From the NCBI RefSeq assembly GCF_016918785.1, contig NZ_JAFFPT010000020.1:1-38694 (forward strand): a stretch of 38,694 bases of DNA, in the 5' to 3' direction. Origin of the DNA: Leptospira ainazelensis. GTDB taxonomy: Bacteria > Spirochaetota > Leptospiria > Leptospirales > Leptospiraceae. Positions 21,065-36,752 of this stretch are shown one piece after another. Both the position numbers and the translations under genes were made by a program. Position 1 is the stretch's first letter; the number at the start of each line of letters is the position of its first letter. Under the pieces are notes generated by a model. It was not told where the DNA came from, ran no database searches, and saw only the letters and a list, made by a program, of their open reading frames with translations.

Positions 21065-21739
21065 ATGCAAAATATCGACTATTCCAGAAGACTCAAACAA
21101 TCCTCGATCCGAACTCCGGTTCGGGAACCTGCTGATTTCGATCGAACGATTCAGATGGTTCAACACAGCAAGAAGTCCGGCTCGCCGATTCAGATTTTTT
21201 CTTCCACTCGTTCCGTTTTCATTTTATTATTAGGTTCGATTTCCCTTTTTACCGCCGGTCTTGTCGTAGGACTCAAACTGGATCAAAAAGAGGAAACATT
21301 TGCACAAAATGAGCTTCAGACATTCCGAAACGTTTCTTCTCAGGAAAAGAAGAATGAGTCAGGCGGGATCAAATCTTTGTTTTCCTCCGGAGAATCCGGT
21401 TCTACGGATTCTTTGAAAAATCCGGAATCTCTCTCTCAGCTTACAAAACGAGAATCCACTTCTACAAACGATTCTAAAATTCTCTATCCTCCTCAGACCG
21501 GAGAGACGAACTATTTGATCGTCATCGGAACTTCGGACTCCTTAAAAGCCGTGGAATTGGGAAAGAGACTTTTGATGGCAAGGGGCGAGTTCAAAGGGAG
21601 AATCTTTCGTTCTTCCAAAGGAGAACTCTACTTAGGATATTTTTACTCGGAAGAGGAGGCCAAAGAGGCCTTGGAAAAAATTCAACCTCTCAATGATCCC
21701 GCATTTCACACCGCAAAAGTTCGTTCTCTTAAACTTTAG
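21065..21739 (+). CDS. single-pass protein with SPOR-like C-terminal domain
   Basis: The 224-aa protein has a cytoplasmic head of about 48 residues, one membrane helix (50-70), a Ser/Lys/Glu-rich linker (75-145) and a C-terminal domain of about 75 residues (from NYLIVIGTSDS to the end). The C-terminal beta-alpha-beta-beta-alpha-beta pattern (YLIVIGT, RLLMARGEFKGRIFR, LYLGYFYSEEEAKEAL, HTAKVRSL) is that of SPOR domains, which bind denuded peptidoglycan glycans at division sites. The topology fits that of FtsN-like proteins. The match is structural by eye, so a role in cell division or wall remodelling is tentative. AGGA precedes the ATG. Confidence 0.65.
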   Translation: MQNIDYSRRLKQSSIRTPVREPADFDRTIQMVQHSKKSGSPIQIFSSTRSVFILLLGSISLFTAGLVVGLKLDQKEETFAQNELQTFRNVSSQEKKNESGGIKSLFSSGESGSTDSLKNPESLSQLTKRESTSTNDSKILYPPQTGETNYLIVIGTSDSLKAVELGKRLLMARGEFKGRIFRSSKGELYLGYFYSEEEAKEALEKIQPLNDPAFHTAKVRSLKL

Positions 21740-21760
21740 TTACCTTTTGGGATTATTTTG

Positions 21761-21788
21761 TTGACTTTCGCCAAATTTGTGCTATTTT
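21761..21788 (+). promoter_or_regulatory. sigma-70 promoter of carD
   Basis: TTGACT (21761-21766) and TATTTT (21783-21788) are 16 bases apart. Transcription would start near 21795, which excludes an upstream TTG start at 21777 and supports the TTG at 21825. Confidence 0.65.
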
Positions 21789-21793
21789 CTTAA

Positions 21794-22373
<580 letters not shown>

Positions 22374-22411
22374 ATTCCGCCAAAACTCAAATACAATTAA
22401 GGATTTGAGTT

Positions 22412-23446
22412 ATGATTCATCTCTATAAAGTACTCACTTCTCTATTCCTCTCCGGAATTACATTTGCAGTTACTCACAAGCAATCCGCTGACATTTACTT
22501 ATCCGGTCCTATCGCCGGAGTTGTTCTGGTAATCTCTTTCATTCTTCTCTATGGAGAATCCAACCTTTTTCCTAAACTCAAGGCTGACGTACTTTTTTGT
22601 GCCGGACTTGGGGCACTACTCGGACTTGCAATTGCTTGGTTTGTGGGCGCGGTCGTTCATTTTGAAGAATTGAATTCCGCACTTTACTTTCTTTTCGCTC
22701 TTTTTGGAATTCTTTCCGGAATCTCCTTTGCAAAAGAACCGGGTCTCGGAATTTTCGGAGGCGGCGGTGGAGCCGGCGCCGGATTTGGAGTTGGAATCGA
22801 AAAAGAGGAAGTTCGAGACAAAATTCTGGATACTTCGGTCGTGATCGACGGAAGAATTTTAGACATCGCAGATACGCATTTCTTGGACGGTCCCCTGATT
22901 CTCCCTAACTTCGTTTTGAGAGAAATCCAGTTGATCAGCGATTCTTCGGATCCTATCAAAAGAGCGAGAGGAAGAAGAGGTCTCGAGATGTTGAACAAAC
23001 TTCAACGGAAAGGATCCATAGAAGTAAAAATTACTTACAAAGACTATTCTGATACTCGAGAAGTGGATGCAAAGCTGATCAAATTGGCCCGCGATACGGG
23101 CGGAAAGATCGTTACGAACGACTTCAACTTGAACAAAGTAGCCGAACTTCAAGGAGTCAAAGTTCTCAATCTCAATACCCTCGCAAATGCGCTCAAACCG
23201 GTAGTTCTGCCCGGAGAAGAACTTGGAATCCAAGTGATCAAAGAAGGGAAGGACGAGAATCAAGGAATCGGATATTTAGAAGACGGAACGATGGTCGTGA
23301 TTGAAAACGGCGGTCATCTGGTAGGGAAAGAGGTCAAAGTGACAGTAACTTCTATTATCCAAACCGCCGCAGGAAAGATGATTTTCACGAAGGCCAATCA
23401 GAATGGGGCTGGAGACAAGGGGAATCGCCAACCGCATTCCTCTTGA
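22412..23446 (+). CDS. membrane PIN-TRAM protein (YacL-like)
   Basis: The 344-aa protein has four hydrophobic segments in the first 110 residues, a Gly-rich hinge ([16 protein letters not shown]), a PIN nuclease-fold domain (about 135-255, starting [12 protein letters not shown] and ending with the acidic [13 protein letters not shown]), and a C-terminal TRAM nucleic-acid-binding domain (about 260-330). PIN domains are metal-dependent RNases; conserved acidic residues Asp139, Asp145 and the later TND are present. The family resembles Bacillus YacL. RNA cleavage near the membrane is inferred, not shown. It probably shares a transcript with carD. Confidence 0.88.
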   Translation: MIHLYKVLTSLFLSGITFAVTHKQSADIYLSGPIAGVVLVISFILLYGESNLFPKLKADVLFCAGLGALLGLAIAWFVGAVVHFEELNSALYFLFALFGILSGISFAKEPGLGIFGGGGGAGAGFGVGIEKEEVRDKILDTSVVIDGRILDIADTHFLDGPLILPNFVLREIQLISDSSDPIKRARGRRGLEMLNKLQRKGSIEVKITYKDYSDTREVDAKLIKLARDTGGKIVTNDFNLNKVAELQGVKVLNLNTLANALKPVVLPGEELGIQVIKEGKDENQGIGYLEDGTMVVIENGGHLVGKEVKVTVTSIIQTAAGKMIFTKANQNGAGDKGNRQPHSS

Positions 23447-23451
23447 ATCAG

Positions 23452-23479
23452 TTGACTTTCCACTTTATCGTAAAATAAT
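23452..23479 (+). promoter_or_regulatory. promoter upstream of pckA
   Basis: TTGACT (23452-23457) and AATAAT (23474-23479) are separated by 16 bases. A TAAAAT is also present but at an unfavourable 13-base spacing. The element sits just after the PIN-TRAM stop and allows pckA to be expressed independently. Confidence 0.5.
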
Positions 23480-23489
23480 TGAAATAGAA

Positions 23490-25100
<1,611 letters not shown>

Positions 25101-25123
25101 GAATCGATTCCCAATCGGTCTTT

Positions 25124-25158
25124 AAAAAGAGGAGATCAAAATGATCTCCTCTTTTTTT
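25124..25158. terminator. bidirectional intrinsic terminator after pckA
   Basis: AAAAAGAGGAGATC (25124-25137) pairs with GATCTCCTCTTTTT (25143-25156) around a tiny loop. A T-run follows on the plus strand, and AAAAA gives a T-run on the minus strand, so it can serve pckA and the convergent lipoprotein gene. Confidence 0.92.
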
Positions 25159-25176
25159 GCTTTAATGTCATTTTCT

Positions 25177-25794
25177 TTATTTTATAACCTCTGCAATTGG
25201 AGGGGAATTTCCATTTTCAAAAGGAATTGACCCATCTTTGTAGATCGATTCTAAAAAATGTTCAAAGATTAGATCTGTGTAAGAATATTTTGGCATAGCT
25301 GAAAATGGGGTTAAGAACAAATGCACATATATTCTTCTCTTATTTTCATAATGAAAGGTTTTAAGAATCTTTCCACTGGAAGAATCCAATACCTCAGCCG
25401 AATAACTTACGGTATCATCTAACCAGATGGGAATTAATCCTAAAGATAAGCCAGTTATTATCCCTAATAATGCATCTTTGTAGTTTCCTTTTTTTGGCGT
25501 TCTAACATCGAAACGAATTAGGAACGGATGTTTATCCATAGGATCTGGATCGGAATTGAGATAAACATTAAAATCCGAGAACATATTCTTTCTTCCGATC
25601 GCGTTATTAAATTCCTTCCAGATTTCTGCTGAATACCACGCATCATATTGGTCATCAGTGAGAATAACAAAAGTGGATTTATCCAATTGTTTAGCGGAAT
25701 CAGGTTTGAATTCTTTGAAAGTTTTGGGTTTTTCGAATGTTGCACAATTGGAAAATAGAAATAATAAAAAAAGAATTAGAATTTTTTTATTCAT
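25177..25794 (-). CDS. lipoprotein of unknown function
   Basis: Starting at MNKKILILF (25794) the protein is 205 aa, with a signal peptide ending in FSNC (about residues 13-16). The middle includes a hydrophobic stretch (LLGIITGLSLGLIPIWLDD), so part may contact the membrane, and there are several Tyr/Phe-rich strands. No family is recognised. Its ATG overlaps the end of the upstream lipoprotein gene by eight bases, so both are likely made together. The longer reading from 25818 would place eight residues before the signal and is less likely. Confidence 0.7.
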   Translation of the reverse strand: MNKKILILFLLFLFSNCATFEKPKTFKEFKPDSAKQLDKSTFVILTDDQYDAWYSAEIWKEFNNAIGRKNMFSDFNVYLNSDPDPMDKHPFLIRFDVRTPKKGNYKDALLGIITGLSLGLIPIWLDDTVSYSAEVLDSSSGKILKTFHYENKRRIYVHLFLTPFSAMPKYSYTDLIFEHFLESIYKDGSIPFENGNSPPIAEVIK

Positions 25795-26371
25795 AGTATT
25801 TAATCGTAGATAAGTCATTTGATTGTGTCCAATTTATGCCCGGATATTTGCGATTAAGCTCCTCAATGCAAAATCCCTTTTCTTCTTTTGTGGGTTCTAC
25901 GATTAAATCTCCGTATTTTGTTTTTATCGTTCCCAAATAATAAACTCCACTTTCCTCTATTCTAAATTTTTTTGGCGTCACTCTTTTCAAGAAAGCCGTA
26001 GTTTTAACATTCCCAGAAAAGGCTTGCTGACTATATCCGGTTAAAATATAGGCTCCCGATTCAACGCTTAGAGCCACACAATCTTTTGAAGTTTGCAAAA
26101 GAGATATATTAGCACTATCCCATGGATATCCTCCGACCCGAATGATTCTAACTTCCGGTAAAGATGCGTAGTTGGAAACCATAAGTGTTGGTAAAGAAAA
26201 TGCTGCAAACACAAAGGAATTTCGTTTTATACTTGAAGCTGGGTTCGAGAACTTATCTAGTTCGATGTCTAATTGTGCAGATCTTAAATCTCGCAGACTT
26301 TTAACCGAACTACAGTCGAAAAGAAATAACAGGCTAAAGCCTAATAAAGAAAGAATATGTAAATAACGCAA
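25787..26371 (-). CDS. lipoprotein of unknown function
   Basis: The 194-aa protein starts at a TTG (26371) preceded by GAGGT at good spacing. It has a signal peptide with lipobox LFDC (Cys20). The mature sequence looks beta-rich, with YILTGYSQQAF and YYLGTIKTKYGD, and there is one extra hydrophobic stretch near residues 55-68. I do not recognise the family. It overlaps the next lipoprotein gene by eight bases. The AT-rich composition of this pair stands out from the flanking housekeeping genes and may reflect acquisition or relaxed selection. Confidence 0.68.
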   Translation of the reverse strand: MRYLHILSLLGFSLLFLFDCSSVKSLRDLRSAQLDIELDKFSNPASSIKRNSFVFAAFSLPTLMVSNYASLPEVRIIRVGGYPWDSANISLLQTSKDCVALSVESGAYILTGYSQQAFSGNVKTTAFLKRVTPKKFRIEESGVYYLGTIKTKYGDLIVEPTKEEKGFCIEELNRKYPGINWTQSNDLSTIKYYE

Positions 26372-26706
26372 AGTTTACCTCAATATTTATTAAATTGAAA
26401 TTTTATTTTGGAAAGGGTGATTTTATAAACACATCGGGTAAAGTGAAAAATTAAGGAAACTTCTTTGAAGGACTTTAAATGTAGAAAGTGACGGTTATGA
26501 AATGTTACTCAGCTGTAGGATCGGTCTTTAAAATTTCAAATTTATTATAAACAGTGTGAAATAAAAGTTTCTTAAACATTTCATTTAGCTCATTTTGAAT
26601 TGTAAGATCGATTCTTTATGTCTCATTTGAAAGTCTCGAAAGATAGGAATGAAAACCTTAAAAATCCCTGGATTTTAATGCTTCCTTTCTCCTTTCTAAA
26701 ACCCAC
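26372..26706. other. AT-rich intergenic region
   Basis: These 335 bases contain no supported gene, tRNA or repeat. They should hold the promoter of the leftward lipoprotein pair; TATAAA on the minus strand near 26425 is the only hint, with no matching -35. Confidence 0.45.
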
Positions 26707-26735
26707 TTGACAAGTTATTGTGCGCTGCATAAAAT
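26707..26735 (+). promoter_or_regulatory. near-consensus sigma-70 promoter of the phasin-like gene
   Basis: TTGACA (26707-26712), a 17-base spacer and TAAAAT (26730-26735) make the best promoter match in the window. It predicts a transcript starting near 26742, 31 bases before the ATG, suggesting strong constitutive expression. Confidence 0.85.
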
Positions 26736-26772
26736 TGGTTTATTCTCAGTGAAGAAAACAGAGGAAACAATT

Positions 26773-27096
<324 letters not shown>

Positions 27097-27103
27097 ACGT
27101 TTT

Positions 27104-27136
27104 CCTTCCTGTGTTTCTAAAATGCAGGAAGGATTT
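27104..27136 (+). terminator. probable terminator of the phasin-like gene
   Basis: CCTTCCTG (27104-27111) pairs perfectly with CAGGAAGG (27125-27132), followed only by ATTTT. The stem is good but the T-run short. Confidence 0.6.
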
Positions 27137-27406
27137 TGGTCTTCGTCAATTTTCTGAAGTTTCAATTTCAAAGAAATACTTTCCTCCAATCGAATTCTCG
27201 ATAAATTTTTTCACCTTAAACGACGATTAAGGATATTTTCCCTACAAAGGTTTTCTCATTTGTGTAAATCCAACATATTATAAAGTTAGAATATAGTTGC
27301 AAAATCGTTTTTCCAAATAAATCGATCGGCTGGATAGTTGAAAATGGGTCGTGGAACTCTTTACGTCCTTTAGTCCTTTTTCGAAATCGATTCAAGGATG
27401 TGATCT
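27137..27406. other. intergenic region between convergent genes
   Basis: No gene, RNA or repeat was recognised in these 270 bases; the flanking genes converge. Confidence 0.5.
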
Positions 27407-28093
27407 TTAGTTTTCGATTTCGACAAGTAAATCAGGTTGAGATTCTAAGTTTAATCTTAGAATCAAAGATTCCTTCGGAGAAAGTTTCTCTTCTTCCATC
27501 GGAATTTCAAACGAAGTATTCATCATCGCGACGTTTTGATCGATTTTTCTTTGAATTAGTTTTTTCAAGGTCTCTCTTTTTTTATCAAAAAGTTCTTCTT
27601 TAAAAATTCCTAAGTCCAGAAACGTTTTTTCGATGAGATCGATAGTCTTGTAATCGGAAGCTATCGCCGAATATGTAAAAGAATCCAGTTCCATTTCCCC
27701 TAGGAGAATCTCCCAGAGTTTGGCCGTTTTCCGTTCCATGTTTCTACATTCGTATCCTTGACAGATAGAAGTTCCATAGAAGGAATAATTCTGACTGAGG
27801 GGATCTCCGCTAAAAATCGGATGAATCATACAACCGATTTTTTTATCAAATGCTCCAAGAAACGGACAATTGTAAGTTTGTTCGTCTTTTCGTTTTATGT
27901 TTTCTTCTTTTTTCTCCCGGATTTTGCGGTATTCGGCCATTGTCCAGGATTTCTGAAAGTCAACTAAAGTTTTAAATTCTTTCGTTCTTTCCGAGATGAG
28001 ATTTCGTATTCCATCCGGATCGATATCGAGATTGAATATTCCGCAACAGGAACCGCAGGAAAAATTACCCTTCTCGGGTTGGCAAAGACTCAA
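27407..28093 (-). CDS. CxxCxxCC-type metal-binding protein
   Basis: The 228-aa protein has cysteines arranged as in the YkgJ/CxxCxxCC (UPF0153-like) family: FSCGSCCG (Cys13, 16, 17), CPFL (Cys76), GCMIHP (Cys88), and CQGYEC (Cys111, 116). Members are thought to chelate zinc or iron or hold an Fe-S cluster, with unclear function. The rest is charged and helical. The start is TTG at 28093, three bases after the CHAT gene stop, with no clear ribosome site, so it may depend on translational coupling. It is the last gene of the run below the sigma factor. Confidence 0.75.
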   Translation of the reverse strand: MSLCQPEKGNFSCGSCCGIFNLDIDPDGIRNLISERTKEFKTLVDFQKSWTMAEYRKIREKKEENIKRKDEQTYNCPFLGAFDKKIGCMIHPIFSGDPLSQNYSFYGTSICQGYECRNMERKTAKLWEILLGEMELDSFTYSAIASDYKTIDLIEKTFLDLGIFKEELFDKKRETLKKLIQRKIDQNVAMMNTSFEIPMEEEKLSPKESLILRLNLESQPDLLVEIEN

Positions 28094-28096
28094 GGT

Positions 28097-29926
28097 TTAA
28101 CGATTCTGAATGGAGTTTTTTTCGGACTTGAATCCGGGAAAGCTAAGTTCTAATTCTTTTGTTTCCGGATTTTCAATAACGCTGCAAAGCATAGGAATGA
28201 TCGTCATTCTATTTTCGTTGAAGACTATCACTTTTCCACGGAACTTTTCGATCTGTTCGCCGATATAATCCTGTTTTACGACCGGGGCGACAACGAGAGA
28301 AGTCTCCGGTTTGAGTCCGCGAAAAAAGAGATGGTTGTTCGAATTCGTTGAAACAAGGAAGATACTGGTTTTTTCCAGTTCCTCCAACTCCATTAGCAAA
28401 TTCTCATAGTAGTATTGAAACGAGATCAGATATCCGTCCGCTGAATCTTTAAGAATTTGACCGCGTCTGTAAAGTTCTATCCACTGAATCATTTTTTGAA
28501 TCGTATCTTTATTGATCTGGAGAACTTCCTGAACGTTGCTGATCAAAGGGCTGATTTCCAATTTTTTAAAATCGCTCAAACACTGATAAATCAGATCCCA
28601 CCATTTTTTGATTTCAACGGCGTCATCCGGGTTGTTCGGAATATATTTTCCCAAAGAATGATGTTGGTGGTCGCTGAAAATGATTCCCCCGACGATCTTG
28701 GAAAACTCTTCAAATGAATAAATCAAAGATTGAATGAGTTCGAAGGAGGATTCCGATTCTTCTTTTTGTTTTTGAGTAAAGCTATAATAGGAAGCCGCAA
28801 TGTTGGAAGGATAGAATTTTGAAATCAGGGAAGGATTTATTATTTTTTGAATCGGCTTTCCTTTGGTCGGATCCGTCATCACCTGTTGATTTGGTATTCC
28901 ATGTAGAGAATAATTGGTCCACGTTAGATCGTTCGTGTCAAAAATTCTTCTCGCATATTCTTTCGCTAAGAATAGCGACTCTCCGATACTTCTATCGCTG
29001 AATAAGTAAGAATAGAATTGAATCGTGAAGTCGATCGTATTCTGGTTATCTATAATTTCCCAATTAGTTCCGATAAAACTTTTGATTCCGGACATGAGAA
29101 AAGCGCCGGCAAAGTTGTTCATCAAATCGGAGTTAAGAGTTCTTGACGCGTTCGAGTTGGATTGACACGAATTGCTGAACACCAAATCGGTGTTAAACCC
29201 CGAATTCTTGATTTCTCTCGCTTTAAGAATTTTACCTTCGGAGATCTGCCATCCGTTTTCCAAAGGATCATCGGAGAAAAAAAGATGTCCGGAGTAGTGG
29301 ATGATATTCTTCCCTTTGATCAGAGAAAGAAGTTTCAACTTCGTGACTTGTTTTCCTCCGATGAATTCGATTTCAAGTCGGGAAGGAGAAACTTTTTCGC
29401 TCAAGACTTTGAAAAGTTGTTCCCCTTCCTTTTGGGCCCATTCTAAATCTTCGGTAGGATCGGCGATGATGAGCATTCTCAACTTTTCTTTTTCTTTATA
29501 AGAGCCTTGGCTGGATTCTCCCCTTACCGTTTTTCCAATGAAGAATTTATCGGATAAGAAACAGGTTCCGTCGTGGAGTAGTTCCCACGGAATCACTCCG
29601 AGTTTAGGATCGATATTCAGGTGAAGATATTTTTCAGTCGTAAGCCGAAGTTTTTCTTGGATCGGGGCCGGGAAAAATTGATCGTAAAAGGTTTCTCCAA
29701 GGATCTTCAACTCGTGAAGAATTTCGGTCTCTAGAGTTTTTTGACTCATTCCTTTGGAGTTTACCGCGTTGGAAACTCTGACTAAGTTTTCAATTTCCTT
29801 AATATACTCTAAGATAAGATCTTCGTCGATCGTAGACTGCAGGTGAGACTCGGACCCGCTTCCCGACGTATCTAAAATGTTAAATACATTAACGGTTCCG
29901 ACTCTGTCTATGATCAAGTTTAACAT
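28097..29926 (-). CDS. CHAT-domain cysteine protease
   Basis: The 609-aa protein has a CHAT domain at roughly residues 95-345: an entry motif IPWELLHDG (112-120), the catalytic His in HYSGHL (His214) and the catalytic Cys in NSCQS (Cys254), followed by [23 protein letters not shown] proteases are caspase-like (C14 clan) enzymes used in immunity and regulated proteolysis, often with TPR sensors. Here there are no TPRs: residues 1-95 and 350-609 have no domain I can name. It lies after a sigma factor and a 242-aa protein, but a hairpin terminator separates it from them. Its substrate is unknown; a neighbour-encoded protein is the obvious candidate. Confidence 0.9.
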   Translation of the reverse strand: MLNLIIDRVGTVNVFNILDTSGSGSESHLQSTIDEDLILEYIKEIENLVRVSNAVNSKGMSQKTLETEILHELKILGETFYDQFFPAPIQEKLRLTTEKYLHLNIDPKLGVIPWELLHDGTCFLSDKFFIGKTVRGESSQGSYKEKEKLRMLIIADPTEDLEWAQKEGEQLFKVLSEKVSPSRLEIEFIGGKQVTKLKLLSLIKGKNIIHYSGHLFFSDDPLENGWQISEGKILKAREIKNSGFNTDLVFSNSCQSNSNASRTLNSDLMNNFAGAFLMSGIKSFIGTNWEIIDNQNTIDFTIQFYSYLFSDRSIGESLFLAKEYARRIFDTNDLTWTNYSLHGIPNQQVMTDPTKGKPIQKIINPSLISKFYPSNIAASYYSFTQKQKEESESSFELIQSLIYSFEEFSKIVGGIIFSDHQHHSLGKYIPNNPDDAVEIKKWWDLIYQCLSDFKKLEISPLISNVQEVLQINKDTIQKMIQWIELYRRGQILKDSADGYLISFQYYYENLLMELEELEKTSIFLVSTNSNNHLFFRGLKPETSLVVAPVVKQDYIGEQIEKFRGKVIVFNENRMTIIPMLCSVIENPETKELELSFPGFKSEKNSIQNR

Positions 29927-29946
29927 AAATGTAAATCCAGGATCAG

Positions 29947-29952
29947 ATTATA
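29947..29952 (-). promoter_or_regulatory. candidate -10 element of the CHAT gene
   Basis: The minus strand has TATAAT about 20 bases before the CHAT start, with no recognisable TTGACA-like -35. Together with the preceding terminator this suggests a separate CHAT transcript. Confidence 0.4.
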
Positions 29953-30005
29953 ACAACGGAGTGATTTTTCCAGAAATTCTTTTTTTAGACTGAAATAAAA
30001 AACAA

Positions 30006-30048
30006 AAACCTTCACGGCGAAATTTTGAATTTTTCGCTGTGGAGGTTT
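30006..30048 (-). terminator. hairpin terminator between the 242-aa gene and the CHAT gene
   Basis: A 17-base-pair stem with two G-T pairs, arms 30006-30022 and 30032-30048, lies 27 bases past the stop of the 242-aa gene. On the minus strand it is followed by TTTTTGTTTTTTATT, a classical terminator. It could terminate fully or attenuate expression of the CHAT gene. Confidence 0.85.
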
Positions 30049-30074
30049 GTATTCGGGATTTTCTTTTTGAAATT

Positions 30075-30803
30075 TTAGGCTTCGAGTAGGATGAACAAAT
30101 CCAAAGATTTGGAATGGTCTTTTCCTTGAAATTCTACGGTGTATTTTCCTTCTCTCAGTCCGGAGAAATTCGCAATTCCTTCGTTGTTGAACTGATTGGA
30201 AAGGATAAATCTCGTATCTTTATAGAGATTCACTCTTTGAAAAGAATCTGCGTCCGGAGATTCAATTTTAACACTTAAAAACGCGGTTTCCGGAGTTTCT
30301 TGAACCAATTGATAAGTGAATTTCGAGTTATCGAGCACCTTTTCCTCAAAAACTACGAATTCGGACGGATCCTTGGTGACTGCGGATCGCATAGAAGGCG
30401 CATAGTCTACTCTCGTATTGATTTGAAGAGATTCTACAAGACTTTCAAAGATACGGGCGCCGGACTTCCCCAGCTTTACTACGATGGACTCTTTGGACGG
30501 AGTTTTTCTCGCCAATTCCAGAGTGACATAACGTTTTAAATACTCCGGCACATCTTTTGTCAGATATCCCTTTAGATCCGCTTTTTGCAAATCTAGAGCT
30601 TCCTGAAACTCAGAATACTTTCCTTGTTGAGCGGCCTGGTTTAGATACGATACGGTTGCGGAATTAATTCCCGCTTGGATCGATTCTTCCATTTGTATGA
30701 GCTGTTTCTGCAAATTTATATCTGTTTCTGCGTTGCTCGACTCTCCGTTCAAGAGTGAGAGCAAAAGCTCGTTATTTTGATTCATTTCTGATCCCGAATC
30801 CAT
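30075..30803 (-). CDS. 242-aa protein between sigma factor and CHAT genes, Ig-like C-terminus
   Basis: The 242-aa soluble protein has a Gln/Glu-rich helical N-terminal half (residues 1-100, with [20 protein letters not shown]) and a beta-rich C-terminal half. The last 60 residues form an Ig/carboxypeptidase-regulatory-like strand pattern ending [14 protein letters not shown]. Similar proteins, often with a zinc-finger anti-sigma N-terminus, sit between ECF sigma and CHAT genes in other bacteria as I recall; here no zinc finger or membrane helix is present. It could be an anti-sigma factor, adaptor or CHAT substrate. GGAGA lies eight bases before the ATG at 30803, and 35 bases separate it from the sigma gene. 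Confidence 0.7.
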   Translation of the reverse strand: MDSGSEMNQNNELLLSLLNGESSNAETDINLQKQLIQMEESIQAGINSATVSYLNQAAQQGKYSEFQEALDLQKADLKGYLTKDVPEYLKRYVTLELARKTPSKESIVVKLGKSGARIFESLVESLQINTRVDYAPSMRSAVTKDPSEFVVFEEKVLDNSKFTYQLVQETPETAFLSVKIESPDADSFQRVNLYKDTRFILSNQFNNEGIANFSGLREGKYTVEFQGKDHSKSLDLFILLEA

Positions 30804-30838
30804 GTTGGTTCTCCAATAGGTTAAAAAGACGGAATTTT

Positions 30839-31744
30839 TTAGAAATCCAAATCACTAAAATCTAGCTTTTTCTGAATTTTTTCAATTAAACGTAAAAGAG
30901 TAACGCTTACGTTTCCTTCCGAAATTCCGATCAGATCGGCAACTTCTCTGTAAGGGGTTCTGGCCAGGAAATGTCCCTTTTTCTTCTTATCCAGAAGCTT
31001 TTTACGCTGCTCGTATTTCTTTTTCAGTGCGTGTGAAGTTTTATCCACTTCCATGGGAAGAATGGGGGATATTTTCGCAGTATTCTGTTGTTTTTCCTTA
31101 AGATCGAGGATGTTCAAATAAAGGGACGTAATTTTGTCCTCCATTCGAATATTTTCTTCCTCACGATTGGAAAGCTCGGATCTGAGCTCGAGAATTTTGT
31201 CTTTGAGAGTCTGCGCCGTATGTCCGGTTTTTTCTATGAGATACTGGACTTCATCTTCGTTGAGATTGAGGTAATAGATATAGGAAAGTTTAAAAATGAC
31301 CCTTTTATCAACGCCGATTTCTTCCAGCGCTTGGTTGAATCGATCCGAGAGTTCGACGGCTTCTTCGTGCATTGTAGGACGAGTGTCAGGCTCGTCTTCG
31401 ATTGTTGCGTATTCTTTCCCTTCTTTGCTGATCTTGCCGAGGTTGGTTACTTTTAGTTCTCGTTTGGTTCTCTGCCAATCGATGAGCATGTTCCGTAAAA
31501 CGGAATAAAACCAGGTTCGAAAACTGGATTTTCCTCGGAAACTCCCAAAACGGGAGCCGGTTTTCAATCTTTCGAAGGCGTAGATGAAAAAGTCTCCTGC
31601 GTCGTCCTCGCTCAGATGGAAAATCTTCATCGGAAAATTGTAAATATCTTCCGAATAGATTTCGAAAAACTGTTTGAGCGCCTCTTCATCTCCTTCTCCG
31701 CAGCGGGTGACGAGGTCTATGGTTTTATCTTTTGACAAATTCAT
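30839..31744 (-). CDS. enlarged sigma-70/ECF-like factor
   Basis: The 301-aa protein has a sigma-2 region (about 21-93: [16 protein letters not shown], then [20 protein letters not shown]) and a C-terminal sigma-4 helix-turn-helix (262-295: [18 protein letters not shown]). ECF factors are normally about 170-200 aa. The extra length comes from a middle block (130-190) that itself resembles a worn sigma-4 domain ([20 protein letters not shown]) and a charged coiled-coil linker (190-225). It should direct RNA polymerase to a special promoter set. It is first in the minus-strand run with the 242-aa protein and starts 35 bases from the divergent M23 gene. Confidence 0.85.
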   Translation of the reverse strand: MNLSKDKTIDLVTRCGEGDEEALKQFFEIYSEDIYNFPMKIFHLSEDDAGDFFIYAFERLKTGSRFGSFRGKSSFRTWFYSVLRNMLIDWQRTKRELKVTNLGKISKEGKEYATIEDEPDTRPTMHEEAVELSDRFNQALEEIGVDKRVIFKLSYIYYLNLNEDEVQYLIEKTGHTAQTLKDKILELRSELSNREEENIRMEDKITSLYLNILDLKEKQQNTAKISPILPMEVDKTSHALKKKYEQRKKLLDKKKKGHFLARTPYREVADLIGISEGNVSVTLLRLIEKIQKKLDFSDLDF

Positions 31745-31779
31745 TTTGTATGAGTTACTTGCACTAGGTTTAAGTCCGA

Positions 31780-32679
<900 letters not shown>

Positions 32680-32773
32680 ATTCTAATCTCCAAAAGTTTT
32701 AGGCAGAGGACCGACTTATCATTGTTATACGGATTTCGAAAACGGACGAAGTAGTTATTTGTAAAGTTTGACT

Positions 32774-32798
32774 TTGCCGGGACAATTTGTTCCGACAA
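32774..32798. repeat. imperfect palindrome between M23 and dnaE genes
   Basis: TTGCCGGGACA (32774-32784) and TGTTCCGACAA (32788-32798) pair at nine of eleven positions plus one G-T, around ATT. There is no T-run on either side, so an operator or processing site is as likely as a terminator. Confidence 0.35.
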
Positions 32799-32879
32799 AA
32801 ATCCCATTGAAAAAGTTCAATACTGACTTTAAATCGGTTTGAAATAAAATCACGGTGAAAAAGAGATTCGAAAAAGAAT

Positions 32880-36752
<3,873 letters not shown>

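Noticed and set aside
28097..31744. Type III-E CRISPR (Craspase) ancillary locus because CHAT and a sigma factor co-occur
   Set aside because: No cas genes, no repeat array and no TPR region on the CHAT protein; the 242-aa protein does not look like Csx30 by eye.
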